The notes beneath the pieces are model-generated. The model was not told the origin of the DNA and did no database searches. It was given only the letters and a program-made list of their open reading frames with translations. A stretch of 64,000 bases of DNA from Paraburkholderia diazotrophica (GTDB taxonomy: Bacteria > Pseudomonadota > Gammaproteobacteria > Burkholderiales > Burkholderiaceae), in the NCBI RefSeq assembly GCF_900108945.1, contig NZ_FNYE01000009.1, positions 124,001-188,000 of the forward strand, in the 5' to 3' direction. How positions within the stretch are numbered: position 1 is the stretch's first letter; each line of letters begins with the position of its first letter. A program made the translations under genes and the position numbers. Below, in pieces: positions 1-8,325 of this stretch.

Positions 1-432
1 TCGGTGCTCGGGCAGACGCTGAAGCAGGGCACGCTGTTCAACGCGGAGCGGTATAGCACGATCGCTGTCGGCGGTTCCGTTGCGGTCGGCGATTTCATTC
101 CGCACGCAACGTTTACCGATGTGAAGCTCGAAGATCCGCAGGGCTCGGTGACGGAGCGTAACTACCAGGTCGGCGTGAACATCGATCTGAGCGGCGGCAA
201 GCGCTTCTATGTGCTCGGTATCTCGTACAACCGTTCGATGTTCGAAGGGTTGACGTACAACCAGTACAACCTGTTTCTGACGCACTACCTGTCCAAGCGC
301 ACGCAGATCTACGCGGGCGTCGGCTTGCAGCGCGCGTCGGGCACGGGCGCGAAGGCAGAACAGTTCGGCTATCAGCCGTCGAGTTCGAGTGCGCAGACGG
401 TGGGGCGCATCGGTCTCAATCAGATGTTTTGA
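1..432 (+). CDS. Outer-membrane porin, C-terminal part (5' end outside window)
   Basis: The reading frame is open from the first base and stops at 432, so only the last 143 residues are present. Alternating amphipathic beta-strands, aromatic girdle residues and the final ...GLNQMF ending in phenylalanine (the BAM recognition signature) are typical of Burkholderia-type trimeric general porins (OmpC-like, Porin_4). Such proteins passively admit small hydrophilic solutes across the outer membrane. The two MFS carriers that follow could use the same solutes, but a 260-base gap separates them and co-transcription is not shown. Substrate preference cannot be judged from this fragment. Confidence 0.9.
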   Translation, partial: SVLGQTLKQGTLFNAERYSTIAVGGSVAVGDFIPHATFTDVKLEDPQGSVTERNYQVGVNIDLSGGKRFYVLGISYNRSMFEGLTYNQYNLFLTHYLSKRTQIYAGVGLQRASGTGAKAEQFGYQPSSSSAQTVGRIGLNQMF

Positions 433-692
433 CGTGGCACGCTCGGGGGCGATATGGCGTGAGCACAGCGATGTAGATGTGGATGAAGGAACGGCATCGG
501 GCGGAAAAGGCAAAGGCGCAAAGGAGTACGGCTTTTTTCACCTTTTTCGATCTGATCATCGAGAATTTTTGATTCTGTCGTCTGCTGGGGGGCCTGTATA
601 TTGAGGCTCCCGGCGGCGGCGCCAAAGGGAAGCAGCAGGGCGGCGACGCGACGCAAACGCGCCGTTGCCCGATCAGGCACATTGGGACGCAC

Positions 693-2087
693 ATGCAAGC
701 AGACCGCACTTTCAACATATCGACACTGATAGAAGAGCAAAAAACAGGGCGTTTCGCTATCGGCCTGCTGTTCTGGTGTTTCCTGATCATGCTGATGGAC
801 GGCTACGACCAGACGGCCGTGTCGTTTGCCGCGCCCGCCATCATCAAGGAATGGCACGTCGCGCGCGGCGGCTTTGGTCCCGTCTTCGGTGCGGGACTGT
901 TCGGCACGCTGATCGGCTCTTTCATCTTCGGCTATCTCGGCGACCGCTTCGGCCGCAAGCGTGCCATCGTGTCGGGCAGTCTGTTTTTCGGTCTGCTGAC
1001 GCTGGCATCCGTGTGGGCTTCGTCTCTTCAGGAACTGATGCTGTTGCGTTTCATTGCCGGTCTCGGCATGGGCGGCGTCGTGCCCAACTCGGTTGCGCTG
1101 GTCGCCGAATACGCGCCGAAGCGCTTGCGCGCAACGTGGGTCACGTTGATGTTCTCGGGCTTTTCGATCGGCGCGGGCTCGGGTGGCCTCGTGTCTTCCG
1201 CGCTGATTCATCGCTACGGCTGGCCCGTGATGTTCGTCGTGGGCGGCGTCGGCTCGCTCGCCGTCGCGCTGCTGCTGATCATCACGCTGCCCGAATCCGC
1301 GAAGCTGCTGGTCGTGCGTCAGCGCAGCGTCGAGACGGTGCGCAAGCTGGTTGTGCGTCTGCGTCCCGACATCTCTCTGCCGGCCGACGCGCAGTTCGTG
1401 CCCGGCGAAGTGCAGGAGAAGAAGCGCTTCGTGCTCAAGCTGATTTTCTCCGACGGCTTGCGCGCGATCACACCGCTGCTGTGGATCGTTTTCATCGTCA
1501 ATTCGATGGCGCTGTACTTTCTGCAGAACTGGCTGCCGATCCTGATGGAAGGCGTCGGCATCAATCCGCAGAGCGCGGGCATCATCACGACGATGTTCTC
1601 GGTGGGCGGCGTGCTCGGCGGACTGATCCTGTGCCGCTTCGTCGATCGTCATGGCGTGCTGGCCATCATCTCGCTGCCCGCAATCGGCTGCCCCGTCGTC
1701 GCGTTCCTTGGACACGGCATGTCCGAGGCGTGGCTGATGTTCGCCGTGTTCGCGACCGGCTTCTGCGTGGTCGGCGCGCAGTACGGGCTATATGCGGTCG
1801 CGGGCATGATCTATCCGACTGCGTTCCGCTCGGCAGGCGTGGGCAGCGCGATTTCGGTCGGCAAGATCGGTTCGGTATCGGGACCCGTGATCGGCGGCAT
1901 TCTGCTGTCGATGCATCTGCCGTTCGCGCAGATGTTCTACGTAGCATCAGCGCTGTTCCTTGTCGCGACGATTTTCTCGACGGTGCTCGCCGTGTTGTAC
2001 AAGGCGCGCTTCGGCGAGCAGCACGAGCAGCACGACAAGGAAGACGCCCCCATCGAGGAGATGCGTTCAGCGCTAGGCGATTCGTGA
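693..2087 (+). CDS. MFS transporter, aromatic acid:H+ symporter (AAHS) family
   Basis: A 464-residue protein with about 12 hydrophobic segments. It carries the family signature MDGYDQ in the first membrane helix and the MFS motif A GDRFGRKR in the loop after helix 2. These features are characteristic of the AAHS (PcaK/BenK-like) carriers, which import benzoate-type or other small carboxylates with protons across the inner membrane. The ATG at 693 is the first that gives the conserved N-terminus (MQADRTFNISTLIEEQ). It is followed 77 bases later by a close paralogue in the same direction. The substrate is not known; aromatic acid is the family default, and no aromatic catabolic genes are nearby. 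Confidence 0.9.
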   Translation: MQADRTFNISTLIEEQKTGRFAIGLLFWCFLIMLMDGYDQTAVSFAAPAIIKEWHVARGGFGPVFGAGLFGTLIGSFIFGYLGDRFGRKRAIVSGSLFFGLLTLASVWASSLQELMLLRFIAGLGMGGVVPNSVALVAEYAPKRLRATWVTLMFSGFSIGAGSGGLVSSALIHRYGWPVMFVVGGVGSLAVALLLIITLPESAKLLVVRQRSVETVRKLVVRLRPDISLPADAQFVPGEVQEKKRFVLKLIFSDGLRAITPLLWIVFIVNSMALYFLQNWLPILMEGVGINPQSAGIITTMFSVGGVLGGLILCRFVDRHGVLAIISLPAIGCPVVAFLGHGMSEAWLMFAVFATGFCVVGAQYGLYAVAGMIYPTAFRSAGVGSAISVGKIGSVSGPVIGGILLSMHLPFAQMFYVASALFLVATIFSTVLAVLYKARFGEQHEQHDKEDAPIEEMRSALGDS

Positions 2088-2164
2088 TCGCGGCTGTGCA
2101 TCGTTTTAGAAAATAATCGACGGGCAGGTGAAGCGCGCCGGTGTCCGTCGCAAAAGGAGACTGG

Positions 2165-3502
2165 ATGCAGACCGCACGCACCATCGACGTTACCGCGCTG
2201 ATCGAACGGCAAAAGCTGCGCGGATTTTCCTTGTCCCTGATCGCGTGGTGCTTCCTGATCGTGCTGATCGACGGCTACGATCAGGTCGCCGCGGCGTATG
2301 CGGCACCTACGCTGATCCGCGCGTGGCATGTGAACGCGACAGGCTTCGGCCATGTGTTCGGCGTCGGCCTGTTCGGCGTGCTCGTGGGTTCGTTGCTGCT
2401 CGGCTTTATCGGCGATCGCATCGGACGGCGGCTCACGATCATTTTTGGTTCGCTATGGTTCGGTATCCTGACGTTTGCGTGTAGCTATGCGACGTCTCTC
2501 GATCAACTGACCGTGCTTCGCTTTTTCGCGGGAATCGGCATGGGCGGCGTCGTGCCGAACACCGTGGCGCTCGTGTCCGAGTACGCGCCGAAGGCGCGCC
2601 GCGCGACGTGGATCACGCTGATGTTCTCGGGGTTTTCGATCGGTGCCGGCGGTGGCGGCGCGATTGCATCGTGGCTGCTGCCGCGTTTCGGCTGGCCCGT
2701 GCTATTCGAAGTGGGCGGTCTCGCGGCTGTCGTCGTGGCCGTCGCATCGTTTCCGCTGTTGCCGGAGTCCGTTCGCTTTCTGATCGTCAATGGACGCGCT
2801 GCGCAAGAGATCGCCCGCATCGTGCGCAGGCTGGACCCACATGTACATGAAAGCGACGAAGCGGTGCGCTATGTCGTCGACGACGAAAAGCGGATTCGCG
2901 CGACGCCGTTCGCATTGTTCAGCAACGGTCTCGTTCGCGTGACGCCTTTGCTGTGGTTGCTGTTCGTGCTGAACTCGCTCGCGCTGCATTTTCTTCAGAA
3001 CTGGCTGCCGATTCTGTTCAGCATGAGCGCGTTGCCGTCTGCACAGGCGGCGAAAGCCGCGATGATGTTTCCGGTGGGCGGGACGGTCGGCGCGCTTGCG
3101 TTGAGCCGCTGCGTGGACCGCTATGGCATCGCTGTGATCTTGCTGCTCGCGCTGCTGGGCCTTCCCGTCTGCGTTTCGCTCGGCATGCCGATGTCCGCGG
3201 CCTGGCTCTATGGCGCCGCGTTCATGAGCGGCGTCTGCGTGATCGGCTGCCAGTTCGCGCTCTACGCAGTCGCGGGGATGGTCTATCCGACGATGCTGCG
3301 CTCCGCCGGCGTCGGGGCCGCCATCGGAATCGGCAAGCTTGGATCGGTCGTCGGGTCGATGCTCGGCGGCGTGTTGCTCGCGATGCATCTGCCGATCGCG
3401 CAACTCTTCATGAACGTGTCGATCGTTTTCGTGTTCATCGCGCTGCTGTCGGTCTGGCTTGGCTGGAACCGGCGGCGCGAGACGCTTGGGTCGTTGGCGT
3501 GA
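2165..3502 (+). CDS. MFS transporter, AAHS family (tandem paralogue)
   Basis: A 445-residue MFS carrier closely resembling the preceding protein along its whole length: same N-terminal block, IDGYDQ in helix 1, GDRIGRR motif A, and the same MFSGFSIGAG and LHFLQNWLPIL stretches. The ATG at 2165 is chosen over an upstream GTG at 2141 because AGGAGA lies just before it and the start then matches that of the paralogue. A local gene duplication with later divergence is the simplest reading. It probably imports a related carboxylate by proton symport. A strong GC-rich stem-loop follows the stop. Confidence 0.9.
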   Translation: MQTARTIDVTALIERQKLRGFSLSLIAWCFLIVLIDGYDQVAAAYAAPTLIRAWHVNATGFGHVFGVGLFGVLVGSLLLGFIGDRIGRRLTIIFGSLWFGILTFACSYATSLDQLTVLRFFAGIGMGGVVPNTVALVSEYAPKARRATWITLMFSGFSIGAGGGGAIASWLLPRFGWPVLFEVGGLAAVVVAVASFPLLPESVRFLIVNGRAAQEIARIVRRLDPHVHESDEAVRYVVDDEKRIRATPFALFSNGLVRVTPLLWLLFVLNSLALHFLQNWLPILFSMSALPSAQAAKAAMMFPVGGTVGALALSRCVDRYGIAVILLLALLGLPVCVSLGMPMSAAWLYGAAFMSGVCVIGCQFALYAVAGMVYPTMLRSAGVGAAIGIGKLGSVVGSMLGGVLLAMHLPIAQLFMNVSIVFVFIALLSVWLGWNRRRETLGSLA

Positions 3503-3521
3503 CGGATGTTCCGTCTGCTTC

Positions 3522-3558
3522 CGCGCGGGCCGGTGGTTCAACGTCGCCGGCCCGCGCG
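3522..3558 (+). terminator. GC-rich stem-loop after the MFS pair
   Basis: A perfect 12-bp inverted repeat (CGCGCGGGCCGG at 3522-3533 pairing with CCGGCCCGCGCG at 3547-3558) around a 13-base loop, 20 bases after the MFS stop. It lacks a clear T-run, so termination may be Rho-assisted or the hairpin may protect the mRNA 3' end. Confidence 0.5.
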
Positions 3559-3710
3559 TGGTTCCAGAAGGGCTTATCGCAACAAGCGCATGCCTGTCTT
3601 TCCCTCGACGCCAGCTTCATCGTAAAGCGCGGTCATCGTAGGCGCGAACCGATGACGCTAAAAGCGAACTGGCGGCCCATCGCTTCCAAACCGTTTGAGT
3701 ATTAACCCTG

Positions 3711-3727
3711 GTCAAGCATGGCTTGAC
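3711..3727. promoter_or_regulatory. Palindrome, candidate operator 1
   Basis: GTCAAGCATGGCTTGAC is a perfect 7-bp inverted repeat with a 3-base spacer, 80 bases before the GntR start. Its position and symmetry suit a dimeric regulator. It overlaps a possible -35 element (TTGACT). Confidence 0.4.
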
Positions 3728-3764
3728 TCATCCATCCTCGCGACGCACACTGTTTTTAACGCAA

Positions 3765-3776
3765 CTGTGATCACAG
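3765..3776. promoter_or_regulatory. Palindrome, candidate GntR operator 2
   Basis: CTGTGATCACAG is a perfect 12-bp palindrome 30 bases before the GntR gene. TGTGA and TCACA abut with no spacer, so it is not a normal CRP site (which needs six bases between half-sites). Short palindromes of this kind are usual for FadR-type GntR autoregulators. Confidence 0.4.
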
Positions 3777-3806
3777 GTCACAGATCGCAAAACAGGAGAC
3801 ACCTGA

Positions 3807-4511
3807 ATGGCGACACGCTCACCCCGTGGCGAGCTGCCCGAGCTCGAACTCGTCGCTCGCGAGACGATGGCCGGCCGCGTCTATGCGCAATTGCGCGAGG
3901 CGATCATGATCGGCCGGTTCGCGCCCGGACAACTGCTGAGTCTGCGCAGTGTCGCGGAGGCGGTCGGTTCGTCGACGATGCCCGTGCGCGCCGCGCTGAC
4001 GCGCTTGCAGGCCGAAGGCGCGTTGATCGACGGGCCGGCCCGCGCGCTGATGGTCCCGCCGATGACGCTCGAACTGCTCGACGAACTGCGCGACGTGCGC
4101 ATCGCGCTTGAAGGCTGTGTCGCGAAGCGCGCGGCGTCGCGGATGACGCAGGCGCATCTGTCCGAGTTGCAAGCGATCTACGACGCGATGGATGCCAACG
4201 TCGAAGCAGGCGATGTCGCCGCTTACCTGCGCAGCAACTTCCAGTTTCACATCGCCATTTACACGCACGGCGCGAGCGACCTCACGCTCGCGACGATCCA
4301 GAACCTCTGGTTGCGCATCGGGCCGTTTCTCAATCTCGTCGCCCCTGACATTCCGCACATGCGCCGCTCGATGGACGCGCACCGCAAGATCGTCGAAGCG
4401 CTGTGGCGCGGCGACGGCGAAGGCGCTCGCGCAGGCATCGCGCAGGACATCGGCGAGGCGGCAGCGGACCTCGCCGAGCGATTGCAGGGCAGGGAAGCGG
4501 CCAGCGCCTGA
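3807..4511 (+). CDS. GntR-family transcriptional regulator (FadR/FCD type)
   Basis: A 234-residue regulator with an N-terminal winged helix (about residues 20-85, including LREAIMIGRFAPGQLLS) and a C-terminal all-helical FCD ligand domain (about 92-220). FCD domains bind small carboxylates, often through a metal held by Asp/Asn and His residues. Here N144, H148 and H192 could serve, while the last usual His is not obvious. It is the first gene of the catabolic operon and the preceding palindromes suggest autoregulation. The likely role is a repressor released by the pathway substrate or an intermediate. An AGGAGA site precedes the ATG. Confidence 0.9.
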   Translation: MATRSPRGELPELELVARETMAGRVYAQLREAIMIGRFAPGQLLSLRSVAEAVGSSTMPVRAALTRLQAEGALIDGPARALMVPPMTLELLDELRDVRIALEGCVAKRAASRMTQAHLSELQAIYDAMDANVEAGDVAAYLRSNFQFHIAIYTHGASDLTLATIQNLWLRIGPFLNLVAPDIPHMRRSMDAHRKIVEALWRGDGEGARAGIAQDIGEAAADLAERLQGREAASA

Positions 4512-4545
4512 CACGCTTCACCGCATCACAACAACGGAGACAAGC

Positions 4546-5388
4546 ATGACGGTTACACAGATGTTGCAACCGCGCGCGGGCTTGCGCGTGCTCGTCACAG
4601 GCGGCGCATCGGGTATCGGGCTCGTGATCGCCCGCGCGTTCGCCGATGCCGGCGCGCGCGTGCACGTATGCGACGCGAGCCGCGAGACTATCGATGCGCT
4701 CGCAACGGTCGAAGCCAATCGTGGCGCAAGCGGTGGCGAAAGCGGCGGCAAAAGCGGCAATGCAGGCGCGATCACGGCGACGCTCGCCGACGTGTCCGAT
4801 CGCGATGCCGTCGAGCGCGTGTTCGCCGACGTACACGCGCAACTCGGCGGACTCGACGTGCTGGTGAACAACGCAGGCATCGCCGGGCCGACTGGCGGCG
4901 TCGATCAGATCGATCCCGACGAGTGGGACAACACGATCGACGTGAATCTGAACGCGCAGTTCTACTTCGCGCGCCGCGCAGTGCCGTTGCTGCGTGATGC
5001 GCCGGATGGCGGCGCGATCATCGCGTTGTCGTCGGTGGCGGGGCGCCTCGGCTACGCGTATCGCACGCCCTATTCGGCGACGAAATGGGCGATCGTCGGC
5101 CTGACGAAAAGTCTCGCGATCGAACTCGGGCCAGCGGGCATACGCGTCAACACGATCCAGCCCGGCATCGTCAAGGGGCCGCGCATCGAGCGCGTGATCG
5201 CCGCGCGCGCGCAGCAACTCGGCCTCTCATACGACGAGATGGAGAAGCAGTACCTCGAAAAGATTTCATTGCGGCGCATGACGACGCCCGAAGAAGTGGC
5301 GGCCACTGCGCTCTTTCTATGCTCACCTGGCGGCAGCGGCATCTCGGGACAGGCGATCTCCGTGTGCGGCAACGTCGAAGTGCTCTGA
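4546..5388 (+). CDS. SDR-family NAD(P)-dependent dehydrogenase
   Basis: A 280-residue classical short-chain dehydrogenase. It has the cofactor motif TGGASGIG (18-25), NNAG (108-111), the active-site Ser around 162-163 and Y176-x3-K180. The start at 4546 follows CGGAGA; the longer open frame upstream overlaps the GntR gene and is not used. Relatives oxidise secondary alcohols or the anomeric carbon of aldoses. In this operon, next to lactonases, the inferred job is aldose to aldonolactone, or oxidation of a sugar-acid hydroxyl. Residues 60-74 form an unusual Gly/Ser-rich insertion (GASGGESGGKSGNAG) between beta-3 and the NNAG strand. Confidence 0.9.
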   Translation: MTVTQMLQPRAGLRVLVTGGASGIGLVIARAFADAGARVHVCDASRETIDALATVEANRGASGGESGGKSGNAGAITATLADVSDRDAVERVFADVHAQLGGLDVLVNNAGIAGPTGGVDQIDPDEWDNTIDVNLNAQFYFARRAVPLLRDAPDGGAIIALSSVAGRLGYAYRTPYSATKWAIVGLTKSLAIELGPAGIRVNTIQPGIVKGPRIERVIAARAQQLGLSYDEMEKQYLEKISLRRMTTPEEVAATALFLCSPGGSGISGQAISVCGNVEVL

Positions 5389-5411
5389 CGTCATCCAGCG
5401 AAGAGGAAAAC

Positions 5412-6344
5412 ATGGCAAGCAAACGCAAGGTCATCATCACCTGCGCGCCGACGGGCGCAATTCACACGCCGTCGATGTCACCGTATCTGCCCGTGACGCC
5501 GCAACAGATCGGCGACGCCGCGCTCGCAGCCGCGAAAGAAGGCGCGGCGATCCTGCATCTGCATGCGCGCGATCCGAACGACGGACGGCCGACACAAGAC
5601 CCGGCCGTGTTCCAGCAGTTCCTGCCGCGCATCAAGGCCGAAACCGATGCAGTGGTCAACATCACCAGCGGCGGCAGTCCGCACATGACGGTCGCCGAGC
5701 GGCTCAGGCCCGCGCATCACTTCAAGCCCGAAGTCGCATCGCTGAACATGGGCTCGATGAACTTCGGCCTCTATCCGATGCTCGAGCGCTTCAAGGAATT
5801 CAAGCACGACTGGGAACGCCAGCATCTGGAGAACAGCCGCGACCTGATCTTCAAGAACACGTTCGCCGACATCGAATACATCCTGACGTCGTGCGGCGCC
5901 AACGGCACGCGCTTCGAGTACGAGTGCTACGACATCTCGCATCTGTACAACCTCGCGCATTTCGTCGATCGAGGTCTCGCGAAGCCGCCGTTCTTCGTGC
6001 AGAGCGTGTTCGGTCTGCTGGGCGGCATCGGCGCGCATCCGGAAGACCTGATGCACATGCGCCGCACAGCCGACCGCCTGTTCGGCAGCGACTACGTGTG
6101 GTCGATTCTCGGCGCGGGCCGCAACCAGATTCCGCTCGGCTCGATGGGCGTCGCGCAGGGCTCGAACGTGCGCGTCGGTCTCGAAGATTCGCTATGGATC
6201 GAGCCGGGCAAGCTCGCCGAATCGAGCGCGGACCAGGTGCGCAAGATCAGGCAGGTGATCGCAGGGCTCTCGCTCGACATCGCGACGCCCGCCGAAGCGC
6301 GCGCGATGCTGGGCCTCAAAGGCGCGAACGAAACCAACTTCTGA
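5412..6344 (+). CDS. Beta-keto acid cleavage enzyme (BKACE, DUF849 family)
   Basis: A 310-residue TIM-barrel enzyme of the family founded by 3-keto-5-aminohexanoate cleavage enzyme (Kce). Family members use Zn to condense a beta-keto acid with acetyl-CoA, giving acetoacetate and a new acyl-CoA. The Zn ligands are visible: HLH (H49, H51) and the Glu of VGLED (E258). The conserved GAGRNQIP and SGG segments are also present. At the position after GA near the N-terminus, where Kce has an acidic residue, this protein has Ile17, which hints at a substrate without an amino group. It begins 23 bases after the SDR gene behind AAGAGGA. The 3-dehydrogenase later in the operon could supply its beta-keto acid. 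Confidence 0.88.
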   Translation: MASKRKVIITCAPTGAIHTPSMSPYLPVTPQQIGDAALAAAKEGAAILHLHARDPNDGRPTQDPAVFQQFLPRIKAETDAVVNITSGGSPHMTVAERLRPAHHFKPEVASLNMGSMNFGLYPMLERFKEFKHDWERQHLENSRDLIFKNTFADIEYILTSCGANGTRFEYECYDISHLYNLAHFVDRGLAKPPFFVQSVFGLLGGIGAHPEDLMHMRRTADRLFGSDYVWSILGAGRNQIPLGSMGVAQGSNVRVGLEDSLWIEPGKLAESSADQVRKIRQVIAGLSLDIATPAEARAMLGLKGANETNF

Positions 6345-6359
6345 CGCGCGGAGGCCAAC

Positions 6360-7145
6360 ATGAGCAGCGCATCTGCGCCACGTCTGAAGGTCGTGGCAAT
6401 GCCGACGGGCTGGCTGACGGTCGACCGCTCGTCGCAAGTTCACGGGCGCTATTTCGGGCAGTCGATCCGCGTGCCCGTGTGGTCGACGGCGATCGTCGGC
6501 GCGCAGAAAAAGATCGTCGTCGATACGGGCATTCACGATCCGGCGTGGGTCTCGAATTTCGTGTGCCCGTGCGACCAGGCGCCCGAAGAACGGCTCGAAC
6601 GCGCGCTGAAGGAGTACGTCGGGTGGAGCGCGGACGACGTCGACATCGTGATCAACACGCATCTGCACTATGACCACTCGGGCGGCAACACGCTCTTTCG
6701 CAACGCGAAGTTCGTGATCCAGGCAGCCGAATGGGAGTACGCAGGCCATCCGCTGCCGACTCAGGCGACGTACTACCAGGAGTTTCTGATCGGCCGCGAG
6801 CCGCTTGCCTGGTTTCGCTGGCAGTTCGTCCACGGCATCGCGGATATCGTGCCCGGCGTGCGCGTCGTGCCGACGCCGGGGCATACGCCCGGTCATCAGT
6901 CGGTTGCCGTCGATACGGAAGACGGCGTCGTGCTGATCGCGGGCGATTGCGCGAACTGCATGGAGAACATCGTCGATCTGGTGCCCGTCGGCATCGTCCA
7001 CGAAACACAGGCGGAATTCGCGTCGCTCAGGCGTATTCGCCAGATCGCGGACTTTGTCATCCCCGGACACGATCCCAACGTCGTGCCCGGTTCGGCAGGC
7101 ATCGTCCTGCCGAGTGAATCACGCTTGCCGCACGTCCAACCCTGA
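6360..7145 (+). CDS. Metallo-beta-lactamase-fold hydrolase, lactonase-like
   Basis: 261 residues with the complete dizinc set of the MBL fold: HLHYDH (101-106), H179 in PGHTPGH, D196 and H237 in PGHDP. Automated pipelines name this family N-acyl homoserine lactonase (AiiA-like). Its place between a BKACE and an ABC sugar importer makes hydrolysis of a sugar lactone or other pathway ester more likely than quorum quenching; this is inference. No signal peptide, so cytoplasmic. It starts 15 bases after the BKACE stop with a GGAGG site, so the two are probably translated together. Confidence 0.88.
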   Translation: MSSASAPRLKVVAMPTGWLTVDRSSQVHGRYFGQSIRVPVWSTAIVGAQKKIVVDTGIHDPAWVSNFVCPCDQAPEERLERALKEYVGWSADDVDIVINTHLHYDHSGGNTLFRNAKFVIQAAEWEYAGHPLPTQATYYQEFLIGREPLAWFRWQFVHGIADIVPGVRVVPTPGHTPGHQSVAVDTEDGVVLIAGDCANCMENIVDLVPVGIVHETQAEFASLRRIRQIADFVIPGHDPNVVPGSAGIVLPSESRLPHVQP

Positions 7146-7172
7146 AAAACAAAGACGGTACTGGAGGAAGAC

Positions 7173-8300
7173 ATGAAAGCAGTGACTCGCATCATCCGCC
7201 GCGCGGGGCAGGCGGCGCTCGCAGCGGTGCTCGCCGGTGGCCTCGCTTTTTCCGGCAATGCCGTTGCCGCCGGCAAGTACAAGATCTTTCTGTCGATGAG
7301 CTATGTCGGCAACGACTGGCAGACGGAAGCCGCGAACATGGTCAAGGCGATGGCCGAAACGCCGGCGCTGAAGGACAAGGTCGATCTCGAAGTACAGGTA
7401 GCGGGCACCGACGCGCAGAAGCAGATCCAGCAGATCAACTCGATGGTGCAGGCGGGCGCGAAAGCCATCGTCATCTATCCGATTTCGCCGACGGCGCTCA
7501 ACCGCGCGATCCGCAACGCGTGCTCGAAGGGCGTGGTCGTCGCGGCGTATGACGGCGAAGTCACCGAGCCGTGCGCGCACAACGTGACGATCGACCAGAA
7601 GCAGGCGGGCACCGTCACAGCCGAATGGCTCGCGAAGACGATCAACGGCAAGGGCAACATCGTGCTGATCAACGGCGTGCCGGGCACGTCGGTCGACCGC
7701 GCGCGCACCGAGGCCGCGAAAGCCGTGTTCGCGAAGTACCCGGGCATTCACATCGTCGCGGAAGGCACGGGCATGTGGAGCCAGGCGACGGCGCGCACCG
7801 AGCTGTCGAAGATTCTCGCGACCAACAGCTGGGACAAGATCGACGGCCTGTGGATGCAGGTCGGCTGCTTCACGGCTGCGTCGATGCAGCTCGAAGCGGG
7901 CATCGCCGACGACAAGATCAAGCCCTGCGCGGGCGAATCGTCGAACGGACACCGCGTGCAGATGCTGCCGCCCGGCATGGTGAAAGGCGAGGGCACGTAT
8001 CGCTCGATCGGCTACCGCTCGATTTCGTATGGCGCGCCGCCTTACTCCGGCGCAATGGCGTTGAAGCTCGCCGTGGCGAAGCTCGACGGCAAGGACTTTC
8101 CGCAACGCGTGACGTTGAAGCTGCCGCTCGTCGAGAGCGCGCAGTCGAAGCTGTGCAAGACGGGTTCGATCGACGAGCTGAAGGCGGGCTGCACCGCGTT
8201 CGCGCAAGACAAGGTGCCGCCGGGCTGGTTCGCGGACATCTATTCGGACGAGACGCGCGAGGTCGGTTTCAATGCGGCGCTGAGCGGCAAGCAGGACTGA
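7173..8300 (+). CDS. Sugar-type ABC transporter substrate-binding protein
   Basis: A 375-residue periplasmic protein with a Sec signal peptide (basic start, hydrophobic core about 12-30, cleavage near AVAAG). It is followed by a Peripla_BP_4/RbsB-like two-lobe fold, recognisable from DAQKQIQQINSMVQAGAKAI and VVVAAYDGEV. This family delivers pentoses, hexoses, polyols or autoinducer-2-like molecules to RbsC-type permeases. The pairs of cysteines (such as those around LCKTGS and GCTAF) could form disulfides. The next two genes encode the ATPase and permease. A GGAGGA site precedes the ATG. Confidence 0.92.
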   Translation: MKAVTRIIRRAGQAALAAVLAGGLAFSGNAVAAGKYKIFLSMSYVGNDWQTEAANMVKAMAETPALKDKVDLEVQVAGTDAQKQIQQINSMVQAGAKAIVIYPISPTALNRAIRNACSKGVVVAAYDGEVTEPCAHNVTIDQKQAGTVTAEWLAKTINGKGNIVLINGVPGTSVDRARTEAAKAVFAKYPGIHIVAEGTGMWSQATARTELSKILATNSWDKIDGLWMQVGCFTAASMQLEAGIADDKIKPCAGESSNGHRVQMLPPGMVKGEGTYRSIGYRSISYGAPPYSGAMALKLAVAKLDGKDFPQRVTLKLPLVESAQSKLCKTGSIDELKAGCTAFAQDKVPPGWFADIYSDETREVGFNAALSGKQD

Positions 8301-8325
8301 CGCTCGCCGCAACGGAGGTATTCCG

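Larger units (their letters stand above)
3503..3806. other. Intergenic region before the catabolic operon
   Basis: 304 bases without a convincing gene. They hold the stem-loop at 3522-3558 and two palindromes near the GntR gene (3711-3727 and 3765-3776). The promoter of the operon must lie here. TTGACT at 3723-3728 could be a -35 element but no good -10 follows it. Confidence 0.6.

Noticed and set aside
3765..3776. CRP site at the operon promoter
   Set aside because: TGTGA and TCACA are adjacent without the six-base spacer that CRP needs; a GntR-type operator is more plausible.
6360..7145. Quorum-quenching AHL lactonase
   Set aside because: The metal motif fits AiiA-like enzymes, but the gene sits inside a sugar-type catabolic operon and no quorum-sensing genes are near, so this function is not supported.
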